Notes: generated by a model not told the origin, from the sequence alone. A DNA stretch of 43,713 nucleotides from Fodinibius sp036381435 (GCA_036381435.1 DASVCW010000003.1:1-43713), one strand, 5' to 3'. Shown: positions 8,576 to 17,999, counted from the first letter of the stretch. Numbers and translations are program-made.

Positions 8576-8902
8576 CCGCAATCTCGATTAAAAGGCCTTC
8601 GCAAAACCTATGTCATCCTGTCCGCCAGCCGGGGCGGATCAGGATCTATAAGCAAAAACCATGTTAACAGCTTCTAAAGAGCTATCAGCTACAGATGCTG
8701 AAACGAGTTCAGCATGACAGGGTGGTTCTTTTCAAAGGCCTCTTTCAAATTATTTCGATCAAAAACTCAATATTTCTCGGAAGCACAGTTAAGAGATTTT
8801 TTTATTTATTCCGTACTGATAAAAAGTAGCACATCTTAGAGAAAAATTAAATATAATTAGTTGGCTGAATGTAAAAAGCATCTATAGAAAGCTATTTCAA
8901 CA
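8576..8902. other. Intergenic gap with one repeat element
   Basis: A 327-base stretch with no credible gene. Its centre is the inverted-repeat element at 8611-8719. The last 180 bases are AT-rich and probably hold the promoter of the following kinase gene, but no convincing promoter hexamers could be picked out. Confidence 0.6.
8611..8719. repeat. Intergenic element, TGTCATCCTGA family, copy 1
   Basis: The ends are TGTCAT and ATGACA. Inside are two hairpins: ATCCTGTCCGCC...GGCGGATCAGGAT on the left and ATGCTGAA...TTCAGCAT on the right. A second copy at 14828-14928 shares the outer ends, the ATCCTG.../CAGGATCT block and the almost identical right hairpin CAGATGCTGAAAC[G/A]AGTTCAGCATGACA. The middle differs. 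The layout resembles a non-autonomous mobile element or a REP/BIME-type repeat. Confidence 0.75.
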
Positions 8903-10738
8903 ATGAAGCTAAGCACAAAATTAATATTAAGCTTTTCGGTGGTGATTTTGCTGGTGGGCGGAATCGGGCTGGCTTCGTCCTATATTACTAAATCGGTAAA
9001 AGATGAGGTAATAACAGAGAGTAAACAAGCTATTGAAGAAATCCAGCTGGCGGGTGAGATGGGTATGCAACTTTACCATAGTTTCACTAAAACTCAGTAT
9101 CTCCTCGAAGATGGATACCGCCAAAGTTTATCAGCCAATTTAAGCCGGAGCAATTTATCGAATGAGGCGGTAATTGCTAAAATTGACAGTTCTCATAAAA
9201 GTTTTCGACGAAGTATCGCTCAAATGAGGACGTTTATTGATAAAGATCACAGGCATTTTCTTCAGAATTTGGTTGAATCTGCTCGTATTACGGCACAATT
9301 AGAACATTTAGAAAAGAAGTTTAATATTTATGTTTCACTGGTTGAGCAGCTTCAGCTGCTAAGCAGCGAGGATTATGAAGATGGGAAGGAATTTTTTACT
9401 ATCACGATTGAGCCCTATGTACGCACTACTTTATTGCCCCTGATTGAAGACGTTCGGAAGGAGATTCAGCTAAATCATCAGACTAAAATTGCTGCCCTTA
9501 ATACACAGCTTACCGAAGTTGGCCGATGGCTGGGTATAGCAACTTTGATTGCTTTGATAATTGCTGTTTCGCTAACTTTCTTTTTATATCGATCTATTGC
9601 AAATCCACTTAAAAATCTTGCCCGCGCTGCTCAAAATATTGCTCACGGCAATTTAGACGATCGCATTGATTATCACTCAAACAATGAACTGGGGCAATTA
9701 AGCAGCACCTTTAACCGTATGGCAGAAAGTCTGAGCCGGACCACGGTCTCCCGCGATTATGTGGACAGCATTATTGAGTCGATGGCTGACCTGCTTATCG
9801 TAACAGATCAGGAATATAAAATTACACGGGTGAATTCGGCGGGTTTATTGATGATGAATCGTACTGAAGAAGAAGTGCTGGGGAGACAGGCTCATTTTAT
9901 TTTTAAAAATGACCAGCAATCCATTTTCAGGGAAGGCACCAATAAAAAGCTTGAACTGGTTAAAGGCAATACCGCCATAAAAAGGCAGGGCGGAAGTGAT
10001 ATTCCGGTGAGTGCCTCCAAGGGTAAAATTAAAGGGCGAAATGATGAAGTGAAGGGCTATGTAATTGTAGCAAGTGATATAAGCTCTGAAAAAGAAGCCC
10101 GGCAAAAAATTGTACAGTCACTTAAAGAAAAAGAAATTCTGCTGGCGGAAATCCATCATCGTGTAAAGAATAATTTAGCCGTTATTTCAGGTCTTTTACA
10201 GATGCAAATTTGGGAGGCTGATAACGAATTTGCTGCAGTTGCGCTTCAGGAGAGCCAACTTCGGGTACAAAGTATCGCACTGGTCCATGAGAAATTGTAT
10301 CAATCAGAAAGCCTTTCCTACATTCGGTTCGATAAATATATTCAAGAGTTGTTACAGGCAGTAAGCAGTACCTATCTCAGCCATGATTCTGATATTAAGA
10401 TTATTACCGATCTTGAAAGTGTTGTTCTGAATATTAATCAGGCCATTCCGTGTTCATTATTACTGAATGAATTGGTTTCTAACGCTTTGAAACATGCTTT
10501 TGGTGAACAGAGAAAGGGTTGTATAGAAATTTCGATGACTCAGTCAGAAAATCAGGTTGTGCTTAAAGTTAAAGATGATGGCAAGGGTTTTCCCGGTACT
10601 AAAGGGGATTCTAAATCTATGGGTATGTCACTGGTTGATACTTTGTGTAAACAGATTGACGGACAGTTAGAATTTAAAAACAACAGTGGTGCTATAGTAA
10701 CGGTAAAGTTTAAAAGAGAAGAAGTTACCGCGGCTTAA
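8903..10738 (+). CDS. Membrane sensor histidine kinase (HAMP-PAS-HisKA_2-HATPase)
   Basis: A 611-residue sensor kinase. TM1 is at residues 7-27, an extracytoplasmic helical sensor region runs to about 207, TM2 is at 210-230, then HAMP (230-282), PAS (about 283-395) and a HisKA_2 dimerisation domain with EIHHRVKNNL (His418 or 419 as phosphoacceptor). The HATPase domain has the N-box NELVSNALKHAF (from 522), the DDGKGFPG box and a GMSLVDTL lid. There is no receiver domain and no adjacent response regulator. The kinase half is strikingly similar to that of the next gene. The signal is unknown; the helical periplasmic region resembles four-helix sensor modules of chemoreceptors and kinases. Confidence 0.88.
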   Translation: MKLSTKLILSFSVVILLVGGIGLASSYITKSVKDEVITESKQAIEEIQLAGEMGMQLYHSFTKTQYLLEDGYRQSLSANLSRSNLSNEAVIAKIDSSHKSFRRSIAQMRTFIDKDHRHFLQNLVESARITAQLEHLEKKFNIYVSLVEQLQLLSSEDYEDGKEFFTITIEPYVRTTLLPLIEDVRKEIQLNHQTKIAALNTQLTEVGRWLGIATLIALIIAVSLTFFLYRSIANPLKNLARAAQNIAHGNLDDRIDYHSNNELGQLSSTFNRMAESLSRTTVSRDYVDSIIESMADLLIVTDQEYKITRVNSAGLLMMNRTEEEVLGRQAHFIFKNDQQSIFREGTNKKLELVKGNTAIKRQGGSDIPVSASKGKIKGRNDEVKGYVIVASDISSEKEARQKIVQSLKEKEILLAEIHHRVKNNLAVISGLLQMQIWEADNEFAAVALQESQLRVQSIALVHEKLYQSESLSYIRFDKYIQELLQAVSSTYLSHDSDIKIITDLESVVLNINQAIPCSLLLNELVSNALKHAFGEQRKGCIEISMTQSENQVVLKVKDDGKGFPGTKGDSKSMGMSLVDTLCKQIDGQLEFKNNSGAIVTVKFKREEVTAA

Positions 10739-10849
10739 AGTATTTATCGCTATCCTATAGGAGATTACCGGTAGTATTAAAAATATTTTAATTGACCAAC
10801 GGCGATTGATTGGCGACTGCTTTTTCATTTAAGCGAAAATAGAATAGTC

Positions 10850-10860
10850 CCCTGTTACCC
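10850..10860. repeat. Left half of 11-bp inverted pair flanking the propeller kinase gene
   Basis: CCCTGTTACCC here is the exact reverse complement of GGGTAACAGGG at 13959-13969. The two copies bracket the 1013-residue kinase gene, lying 54 bases before its start and 4 bases after its stop. Chance is not excluded for an 11-mer. Confidence 0.4.
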
Positions 10861-10913
10861 GTCTTAAATAATTATAGTCAGTATTATCGGAAAAACGAAT
10901 CAAAAAGCTGCTT

Positions 10914-13900
10914 ATGAAAAAATATTGCTACTTTATTCTGGTCATACCGGTATTTCTTTTTCCGATTCACCTCACTGCGCAGCAATACAATTTTCAAATT
11001 TATTCTGTTAATAAAGGGCTACCACATGTCCAGGTGCATGATGTTTTTCAAACTCACGATGGCTATATCTGGCTTGGCACGTTTGGCGGGGGACTGGCAA
11101 AGTTTGACGGACGTTCATTTGAAATATTTAACATTAAAGATGGCCTGAGAACGAACAGTATTGAAGTTATTTTTGAAGACTCCAGGCACAACTTGTGGGT
11201 TTCAACTTATAACGGCGGTGTGGCCAGGATGAAGGGGAGGCGCTTCATTTACCCGTTCAAAAATTCCGAATTAGATTCCCTTTCAGTGTTAGTAATTAAA
11301 GAAATCAATTCCAAACTTTGGTTCGGTACTGCTAAAGGAGGCTATTTTATTTACGATTATAAAACTGAAGAGCTGACCAGAATGACCCAAGAAGACGGCT
11401 TGATCGGTGACACGGTGTGGGATTTTTGGAAAGCGCCCGACGGTAAAATGTGGATCGCTACGCAACGCGGTATTTCTATTTATGACGGCAAAAATTTTAG
11501 AAATTTAACTGCTGCCGACGGCTTAAGCGGCAATAAAATATTTCAAATTGCTACTCACTCAAACGGCGAGGTCTGGTTTGCGACGAGTAATGGTATCACT
11601 ATTTGGGATGGAGAAAATTTCAGCACCATTACTGAAATAAACGGAACGCCTCTTAACTATGTGTTTGATTTACTGGTTACTTCAACCGGCGCCATGTGGA
11701 TTGGCACTGAACTGGATGGGTTTTTTATCTATGAGAATCAATCATTCACCCATTTCACCACCGAAAACGGGCTTAGCAGTAACTATATTTATGAGTTGTA
11801 TGAAGATAACCGGCAAAATGTGTGGATAGCCACCGATACTTATGGAGTGAGTATTCTAAAGGGGAAAGCTTTTCAATTCTTTAGAACTGAGAGCGGATTG
11901 AGCTCAACCGCTATTATAAGCCTTCATAAAGCTAAAAACGGCAGAATATGGGCAGGAACCCGGGATGGAATTTTTTATAAAGATGGCTATCGTTTTAAGA
12001 GATTTCCTACTCCCGAAAAATACCATGAAGCGGGTGAAGTATGGGATATGGCTGAATTTAAAAATGGCGATATGCTGTTTTTAATGAGTGATGATGCTTT
12101 ATATAAATGGGACGGAAAACAGCTTATTAACTACTCACAAGAAAACGGACTGAAACAGTGGTTTACTTACGATATTTATGTGGATAAACAGGATGCCCTT
12201 TGGCTTGGCACAAATGAAGGGCTTTTCCATTTCAAGGATGGTGAATTAACCAAGTACACTAATCAGGACGGGCTTACCGGAAATGTCGTTAAGTGTATTT
12301 ATGAATTCAAAGGCTATCTCTGGATTGGTACGCTCGACGGCTTAAGCAGGTTTGATGGGCATTCCTTCCAAAATATCACTGTGAAAGACGGGTTGCAGCA
12401 TAAGGGGGTGGCTCATATCACTTCAGATTCTAAAGGTAATATCTGGTTGGGAACGGGGGGTGGAGTAACACTACTGGAGCTCGATAAGCAGGGTGATTTG
12501 CTGGGAATAGAGAACTTCGACAAAGATGCTGGTATGAAGCTGGTGAAATCGCAGATTGTCTGGTTTGATAATGCCGGTCATTTATGGCACGGAACCAACG
12601 GAGGTATTCACCGGCTTGATGTACCCGGCTATTGGGAAAGCGGCAAAATGTCACTCGTACATTATCGACTGTCTAATGCCGGTATTGGTATTGAAACCAA
12701 TCATAAAGCTGTAACTCCTGTTTCTGAAAATGAAGTACTTTTTGGAACAATGAATGGGGTTTTAAAAATAAACCCCTCCCGGCTTAATCCGGACAGTACA
12801 GTTTCTCCCGTATATATTACCAAAATTGAGCGTAATGCCCGTTCATTAAGAGAGCTGCCTAATGTTGATTCTATGGCTTATAAATTCGGGCGCATGCTCT
12901 TTTCTGATCTTAATTTCCCTTATGGACAACATTCGTATACCTTTCATTTTACTGCCCTGGAATATGAAAATCCGGAAAGTGTTCAGTACCGGTACCGGCT
13001 TATAGGTTTTGATGATGAATGGTCTGCGCCCACATCAGCTACCTCAGCTACGTTCACTAATTTAGATGCCGGTAAGTATACTTTTGAAATTCAGGCAAAA
13101 AGCCGGCAGAAATACTGGCCTCTGAAAACAGCAACAGTTAGCTTTTCGGTTGATGATCCCTATTGGCAGACTTACTGGTTTTATACTATTGTTACTTTGG
13201 CTTTTGGCGGATTGGTATATGGCTATATTCAGATGAGGGTTCAGGTATTGGAAAAAGAGCGGTTAAAGGAGCTTGTTGATGAGCAGACAAAAGATTTAAC
13301 CCTGGCGTTGGAGGAAAAGGAGGTGCTGATAAAGGAAATTCATCACCGGGTAAAAAATAACTTAGCCGTTATTTCCGGTTTGTTGGAGCTTCAGGTTGGT
13401 TATTCTGATGATGACTTCGCCGCTAAAATTCTAAGAGAAAGTCAGCGCCGAGTACAGTCAATTTCTATGATTCATGAGAAGTTATATCAGAATGAACGGC
13501 TTTCAGAAATTAATTTTGCTGATTACATTGATGAATTGATTGAAATTATCGCTGATTCCCATAGCCATCCTGATAAAAAAATTGAAGTCAAAACGATTAT
13601 TGATGATGTTAAATTAGGCGTAAATCAAGGTATTCCCTGTGGGCTCATTCTCAATGAACTGTTAAGTAATGCTTTCGAACATGCGTTTAAAGATCAGAAA
13701 GAGGGCCGGATTACCATAAAATTTAAGGAAGATAGCGGCAAGCTTGAATTTAGCGTTGCAGATGACGGAATAGGTTTGCCATCTGATTTCGAGAGTACCA
13801 AAGCCGAAGCAAAATCGCTGGGCATTATTTTAGTTGAAACACTAACCCAGCAGTTAGAAGGCAAGCTGACAATTAAAAAGCTTGAAAAGGGAACTTGTTT

Positions 13901-13955
13901 TACTGTAGAGTTTTTAAAAGAGAAAAATTTACAGCAGTTATCGGTCAGTGGATAA
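10914..13955 (+). CDS. Two-component propeller sensor histidine kinase (Reg_prop, Y_Y_Y, HisKA_2)
   Basis: A 1013-residue protein. It has a signal peptide (about 1-22, ending LTAQQ), then many Reg_prop repeats of the form LWxGTxxGLxxxDGxxF/YT (about 30-640) forming two beta propellers. A Y_Y_Y domain (about 664-749), one membrane helix (755-775) and a short coiled coil precede a HisKA_2 domain with EIHHRVKNNLAV (His810/811) and a HATPase with NELLSNAFEHAF (from about 914). Unlike Bacteroides hybrid regulators it lacks receiver and AraC domains. The periplasmic part probably senses an external ligand, often a carbohydrate in this family. Phosphate must pass to an unlinked regulator. Starts 175 bases after the previous kinase. 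Confidence 0.9.
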   Translation: MKKYCYFILVIPVFLFPIHLTAQQYNFQIYSVNKGLPHVQVHDVFQTHDGYIWLGTFGGGLAKFDGRSFEIFNIKDGLRTNSIEVIFEDSRHNLWVSTYNGGVARMKGRRFIYPFKNSELDSLSVLVIKEINSKLWFGTAKGGYFIYDYKTEELTRMTQEDGLIGDTVWDFWKAPDGKMWIATQRGISIYDGKNFRNLTAADGLSGNKIFQIATHSNGEVWFATSNGITIWDGENFSTITEINGTPLNYVFDLLVTSTGAMWIGTELDGFFIYENQSFTHFTTENGLSSNYIYELYEDNRQNVWIATDTYGVSILKGKAFQFFRTESGLSSTAIISLHKAKNGRIWAGTRDGIFYKDGYRFKRFPTPEKYHEAGEVWDMAEFKNGDMLFLMSDDALYKWDGKQLINYSQENGLKQWFTYDIYVDKQDALWLGTNEGLFHFKDGELTKYTNQDGLTGNVVKCIYEFKGYLWIGTLDGLSRFDGHSFQNITVKDGLQHKGVAHITSDSKGNIWLGTGGGVTLLELDKQGDLLGIENFDKDAGMKLVKSQIVWFDNAGHLWHGTNGGIHRLDVPGYWESGKMSLVHYRLSNAGIGIETNHKAVTPVSENEVLFGTMNGVLKINPSRLNPDSTVSPVYITKIERNARSLRELPNVDSMAYKFGRMLFSDLNFPYGQHSYTFHFTALEYENPESVQYRYRLIGFDDEWSAPTSATSATFTNLDAGKYTFEIQAKSRQKYWPLKTATVSFSVDDPYWQTYWFYTIVTLAFGGLVYGYIQMRVQVLEKERLKELVDEQTKDLTLALEEKEVLIKEIHHRVKNNLAVISGLLELQVGYSDDDFAAKILRESQRRVQSISMIHEKLYQNERLSEINFADYIDELIEIIADSHSHPDKKIEVKTIIDDVKLGVNQGIPCGLILNELLSNAFEHAFKDQKEGRITIKFKEDSGKLEFSVADDGIGLPSDFESTKAEAKSLGIILVETLTQQLEGKLTIKKLEKGTCFTVEFLKEKNLQQLSVSG

Positions 13956-14057
13956 AAAGGGTAACAGGGTTGAGAGTGAAAATGTGTAAATCATCCTTTT
14001 ATATTTCACCTTGGTATCCCCCTAAAAATCAGGCGAGATAGCTCTTGTAAATGTTTA

Positions 14058-14807
14058 TCAGGTATTGCTCAAAATAAAAGCGATAAGAAAACCGGCTGCA
14101 GTAATAAGCCCCGTATAATTGTGAGTTTGTTCATAGGCTTCAGGAATCATCGTATCAGCAAGCATAGCCAGAATGCCACCGGCCGCCAAAGCCAGTGTAG
14201 CGGTTGTAATTTCTTGTGACAGACCGCTGAATACGGTATAACCGAGTAATGCGGCAAGCCCGGATGCGAGTGCAATTCCTATCCACAGGCTAAAAATATA
14301 TTTTGCAGAACGCCCTGACTTTTTCATGCCCGCTGATGAGGAAAGGCCTTCAGGAATGTTAGAAATAAAAATAGCTGTAACCGTAACAATACTAACGGTG
14401 CTCCCTTCGAGCATACTAATGCCGATGGCAATGGACTCGGGAATGCCATCCAGAAGTGCGCCAAAGGCTATCACTGTGCCGCTTCCCGGGTCTTCTGATT
14501 CTGAGATTTGTAGTTTTCCCGAGCGTTTGCGATGTTTTGCTCCATGGCGGTTGAGCCATTCATTGGCAAAGGTATAAATCAGGGCTCCACCCAAAAATCC
14601 AACGCCGGCGGAAAGCATACTGCCTTTTGTAATTGCTTCTGCCATCAACTCAAAGGTCAGTGCAGAAATTAAAACACCGCTTCCAAAAGCCATACAGGCA
14701 GCTATATAGCGCTGCCGAATATTACTTTTGTAGCCAATAACTGCCCCGATCAGCAGGGCTGAACCGGCTGTCAATCCCCAGAAAGTGGCTTGTAACCAAA
14801 GCGGCAT
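14058..14807 (-). CDS. ZIP-family metal transporter
   Basis: A 249-residue polytopic membrane protein with about eight hydrophobic helices. ZIP-family metal-site motifs are visible: GALLDGIPES (116-125), SNIPEG (149-154) and DTMIPEAYE near the C-terminus. A basic, His-containing loop (NRHGAKHRKRSGK) lies between helices 3 and 4 as in ZIP proteins. It probably carries a divalent metal such as zinc across the inner membrane; metal and direction cannot be read from sequence. The gene is convergent with the propeller kinase gene. Confidence 0.85.
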   Translation of the reverse strand: MPLWLQATFWGLTAGSALLIGAVIGYKSNIRQRYIAACMAFGSGVLISALTFELMAEAITKGSMLSAGVGFLGGALIYTFANEWLNRHGAKHRKRSGKLQISESEDPGSGTVIAFGALLDGIPESIAIGISMLEGSTVSIVTVTAIFISNIPEGLSSSAGMKKSGRSAKYIFSLWIGIALASGLAALLGYTVFSGLSQEITTATLALAAGGILAMLADTMIPEAYEQTHNYTGLITAAGFLIAFILSNT

Positions 14808-14827
14808 AAAGGTTTGTTTTAATAGTA

Positions 14828-14928
14828 TGTCATCCTGAATTTATTTCAGGATCTGCAAGCAGCAAATTTAATTAAATACTGGTAATACGGATATTATCTA
14901 CAGATGCTGAAACAAGTTCAGCATGACA
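14828..14928. repeat. Intergenic element, TGTCATCCTGA family, copy 2
   Basis: It starts TGTCATCCTGAA and ends TTCAGCATGACA. The left hairpin is ATCCTGAA...TTCAGGAT, the right hairpin ATGCTGAA...TTCAGCAT. The outer ends form an inverted repeat, and the right part matches the element at 8611-8719 nearly base for base. It lies between the ZIP gene start and the end of the enoyl-CoA hydratase gene. Confidence 0.78.
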
Positions 14929-15012
14929 TGGTATTTAAGATTTTTTGCATATTTGAGTAACGCCTTCTAAATCTTATTTGAAAAGCCACATGGCAAGAAA
15001 TCGATTTTCAAC

Positions 15013-15774
15013 TTACTTCTTTTTAAACTCCTCAATAAAATTTTTGGTGAAATCAGAAAGTACCAATCGCCCGCTGATTTCTGCCCGCTGTTCTAACAGA
15101 GAACCCCAGTCATTCGTGTCTTTCCAGAACACCCTTTTTAACTCCTTCATTGCCTCGGGGCTATAATTTGAAAGCCTTTGGGAAAGCTGATCAACCTCGT
15201 CATCCAGTTCTTCATGGGTTTCACACAGTTTAGAAAAAAGCCCTTTCTCGCGAGCCCATTCAACATCATGCCAAGTACTTGCATCGGTTGAAAGGGTACT
15301 GAACGCTGATGCCCCAATTTTTCTTCGCACCGCCGGACCCACTACGAACGGACCAATGCCAAGTGCAAGCTCACTTAATTTCACTGAGGCAGATTTATGA
15401 GCAATCGTATAATCTCCCGCCGAAGCAAGTCCCACGCCGCCGCCTACGGTTTTGCCCTGTATTCGCACGATAATCAGTTTTGGGCACTTTCGCATAGCAT
15501 TGAGTACCAGGGCAAATCCCATAAAGAAATGCTTACCTTCCTCATAATCTTTAATGGCGATCAGCTCATCAAAAGAAGCTCCTGCACAGAATGCACCTTC
15601 GCCCCGGCTTTTGAGAACCACAACATTTACTTCATCATTGTCACCCACTTCGGTAATGGTATCCGCAAGCTTTCGAAGAAGTTCTCCCGGCAGTGAATTC
15701 CCTTTTGGGTGATAAAATTCTATAGTGCCGATGTTATTTTCAATATCAACTGTTACTGATCCGTCTTTACTCAT
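15013..15774 (-). CDS. Enoyl-CoA hydratase/isomerase family protein (possible PaaF role)
   Basis: Crotonase-fold protein of 253 residues, last gene of the paa operon. The oxyanion motif region reads CAGASFDEL, and the second element GKTVGGGVGLASAGD. The first catalytic Glu of classical hydratases (GGxE) is Gly here, whereas the second Glu is kept in KLSELALG. The following GPFVVGPAV resembles methylglutaconyl-CoA hydratases rather than PaaF. Position suggests it hydrates 2,3-dehydroadipyl-CoA in place of PaaF, but a branched-chain role is also possible. It lies after paaZ, with an inverted-repeat element between them. No other PaaF candidate is in the cluster. Confidence 0.78.
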   Translation of the reverse strand: MSKDGSVTVDIENNIGTIEFYHPKGNSLPGELLRKLADTITEVGDNDEVNVVVLKSRGEGAFCAGASFDELIAIKDYEEGKHFFMGFALVLNAMRKCPKLIIVRIQGKTVGGGVGLASAGDYTIAHKSASVKLSELALGIGPFVVGPAVRRKIGASAFSTLSTDASTWHDVEWAREKGLFSKLCETHEELDDEVDQLSQRLSNYSPEAMKELKRVFWKDTNDWGSLLEQRAEISGRLVLSDFTKNFIEEFKKK

Positions 15775-15800
15775 AGTTTCGTAATTGTTCTTGGCTATTG

Positions 15801-15886
15801 CACAGAGTTACACAGAGAAGACACGGAGTTACACAAAGGCTAACTTTTCTTTGTGACCCTTTGTGCTTCTTAGCGTAACTTCGTGA
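15801..15886. repeat. Intergenic element, CACAGAGTTACACAGAG family, copy 1
   Basis: The left arm repeats the word CACRRAG at steps of 10, 11 and 10 bases (from 15801, 15811, 15822, 15832). The right arm, read on the other strand, starts CACGAAGTTACGC and continues with AGAAGCACAAAGG, the same order of words. The pair forms a long imperfect inverted repeat in the paaZ-hydratase gap. Confidence 0.82.
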
Positions 15887-15939
15887 AATAATTTTTCTAT
15901 TTTTTTATTTAATGACTGATTGCTGATAGCTAACCGCTT

Positions 15940-17985
15940 TTATTCAAAAATATCCATATCCAGCACTTCCCGGCGCTTAATCAGTGTCAAAATCGTATAT
16001 TCGGCCACCAGTTCTTCATGCTGGTTGGTGACTTCCACATCCCAGTAAACAATACCGAAAGGAAACTTATCCTTTGCTTTCTTTTGTCGCACTGTCTTTC
16101 GTTTTACAATTAGCTTTGCCTGAATAGTATCGCCGGGAGCAACGGGAGCTATGAAGCGCAGGTTTTCAAGGCCGTAGTTGAGCATCACTGGCCCTTCATC
16201 GGGATGAACAAAGAGGCCGGCCGCTCTTGAAAGCACAAAATAGCCGTGAGCTACAATTTCACCGAAAAGCGAACGTGAGGCAGCATCAGGATCGGTGTGG
16301 GCATAAAATTTATCGCCGGAAAGATCGGCAAACTTTTCTATATCCTCTTCAGTTACCGTATGTTTCTCGGTTATTAAGGCTTCTCCCACTTCCAGTTCTT
16401 CAAAATATTGCTGAAATGGATGCTTATCAGCCTCTTTAGTTTCCGCTCCCTTAATATATTGATTAGTAATATTCTTTAAAGTGGTAGGAGATCCCTGCAA
16501 AGCCACCCGCTGCATATTATGAAGCACCGCTCGCGCACCGCCCAGTTCTTCCCCGCCACCAGCATGACCCGGCCCCCCATGTACCATTTGCGGCATGGGT
16601 GAACCATGTCCTGTTGATTCTTCAGCAGAATGTCGGTTCACTACCATAAAACGTCCGTGATAAGGGGCACAACCGAGCGTGATTTCACGGGCAATGTTAT
16701 CATCAGTCGTAAAGAGTGAAGCGACTAGTGAACCATCCGCTTTATTTGCCAGATTTATGGCTTCCTCATTCGATTCATAGGGCATGATGGTTGTCATCGG
16801 ACCAAAAGCTTCAACCCGATGAATTTCGTCCACTTTCATAGGCTGATGGCAAAGCAAAATTTTTGGCCCTGCAAAAGCACCTTTCAATTCACCATGGCCA
16901 TTGCTGTAAACTGACTCGGTGGTCTCCAGTAGTGAAGTAATCTGTTCATCAAAACGTTCAGCCTGTAGCGAACTGGCCAATGGACCCATTCGCGTTTCTT
17001 TTTCAGCAGGATCACCAATCGTAGTTTTTTCGAGCCGTTTCTTGAGTGCTTCAACTACATCATTTACCCGTTTTTTAGGAACGATCGTCCGTCGAATAGC
17101 GGTACATTTTTGTCCCGTTTTCACCGTCATTTCATTAGCCACTTCCTTCACAAAAAGATCGAACTCTTCCATAGCCGGGGTGACATCTTTTCCCAAAATG
17201 GAAGCATTCAGTGAATCAGCCTCAAGATTGAAGCGGACATTATTAGCTATAATATTTGGATGGGCTTTCAGTTTTTGTCCCGTTTTAGCCGAACCGGTAA
17301 ATGAAACCGAATCCTGACTGGTAAGATGATCGAGAAGATCGCCGGGTTTATCAGCAGCGATGAACTGAATAGCACCTTCCGGCAGTAGTTTTGATTCGAT
17401 CATATCCTCAAAAACTTTATAGGCGAGATAAGAACCTATAGGTGAGGGTTTGATGATGGCCGGCATCCCTGCAATGATGGAAGGAGCCAGCTTCTCCAGC
17501 ATTCCCCATACCGGAAAGTTAAAGGCGTTGATATGAACGGCAACGCCATGACGCGGAACACAAATATGCTGTCCCACAAAAGTGCCGTTGCGAGAAAGCC
17601 TTTCCGTATCACCCTCTACATGGTAGGGGAGATCAGAAAGATTGATGCGTGACTTGCTCGAAAGGGCAAACATGCTGCCGATGCCGCCTTCAATATCAAT
17701 CCATGAATCGCGACGGGTGGCTCCTGTATGAGTGGAAAGTTTGTAATAATCCTCCTTGCGCTCAATCAGGTACTGCGCCAAAAACTTGATTTTAAAGGCA
17801 CGTTCATGAATGGACATTGCGCGGAGTTTTGGTCCGGCCGTTTGGCGGGCATATTCACATGCAGATCGATAATCCAGATCCGCTTCCACTATCTGTGCGA
17901 CCGGTTCACCTGTCACCGCGCTTATGAGATTGATTGCTTTGCCTTTATCAATCCATTTACCTTTAATAAAACTCTTTACCTTCAT
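15940..17985 (-). CDS. paaZ: Bifunctional oxepin-CoA hydrolase / semialdehyde dehydrogenase PaaZ
   Basis: With the ATG at 17985 the protein is 681 residues, the length of E. coli PaaZ. A GTG at 18006 lies inside a repeat element and is unlikely to be the start. The N-terminal aldehyde dehydrogenase domain (about 1-525) has NFPVWG, catalytic Glu255 in NLEAD and Cys294 in TGQKCTAIRR. The C-terminal MaoC-type hydratase domain has LSGDKFYAHTD (Asp558, His563). In the phenylacetate pathway it opens the oxepin-CoA ring and oxidises the resulting semialdehyde to 3-oxo-5,6-dehydrosuberyl-CoA. Both active sites look intact. It lies between paaY and the hydratase gene in the operon. Confidence 0.95.
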   Translation of the reverse strand: MKVKSFIKGKWIDKGKAINLISAVTGEPVAQIVEADLDYRSACEYARQTAGPKLRAMSIHERAFKIKFLAQYLIERKEDYYKLSTHTGATRRDSWIDIEGGIGSMFALSSKSRINLSDLPYHVEGDTERLSRNGTFVGQHICVPRHGVAVHINAFNFPVWGMLEKLAPSIIAGMPAIIKPSPIGSYLAYKVFEDMIESKLLPEGAIQFIAADKPGDLLDHLTSQDSVSFTGSAKTGQKLKAHPNIIANNVRFNLEADSLNASILGKDVTPAMEEFDLFVKEVANEMTVKTGQKCTAIRRTIVPKKRVNDVVEALKKRLEKTTIGDPAEKETRMGPLASSLQAERFDEQITSLLETTESVYSNGHGELKGAFAGPKILLCHQPMKVDEIHRVEAFGPMTTIMPYESNEEAINLANKADGSLVASLFTTDDNIAREITLGCAPYHGRFMVVNRHSAEESTGHGSPMPQMVHGGPGHAGGGEELGGARAVLHNMQRVALQGSPTTLKNITNQYIKGAETKEADKHPFQQYFEELEVGEALITEKHTVTEEDIEKFADLSGDKFYAHTDPDAASRSLFGEIVAHGYFVLSRAAGLFVHPDEGPVMLNYGLENLRFIAPVAPGDTIQAKLIVKRKTVRQKKAKDKFPFGIVYWDVEVTNQHEELVAEYTILTLIKRREVLDMDIFE

Positions 17986-17999
17986 AATTGATTGTCTTT

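Noticed and set aside
16919..17317. 132-codon plus-strand frame opposite paaZ
   Set aside because: Antisense shadow of the aldehyde dehydrogenase domain; Ser/Phe-rich and no known motif.
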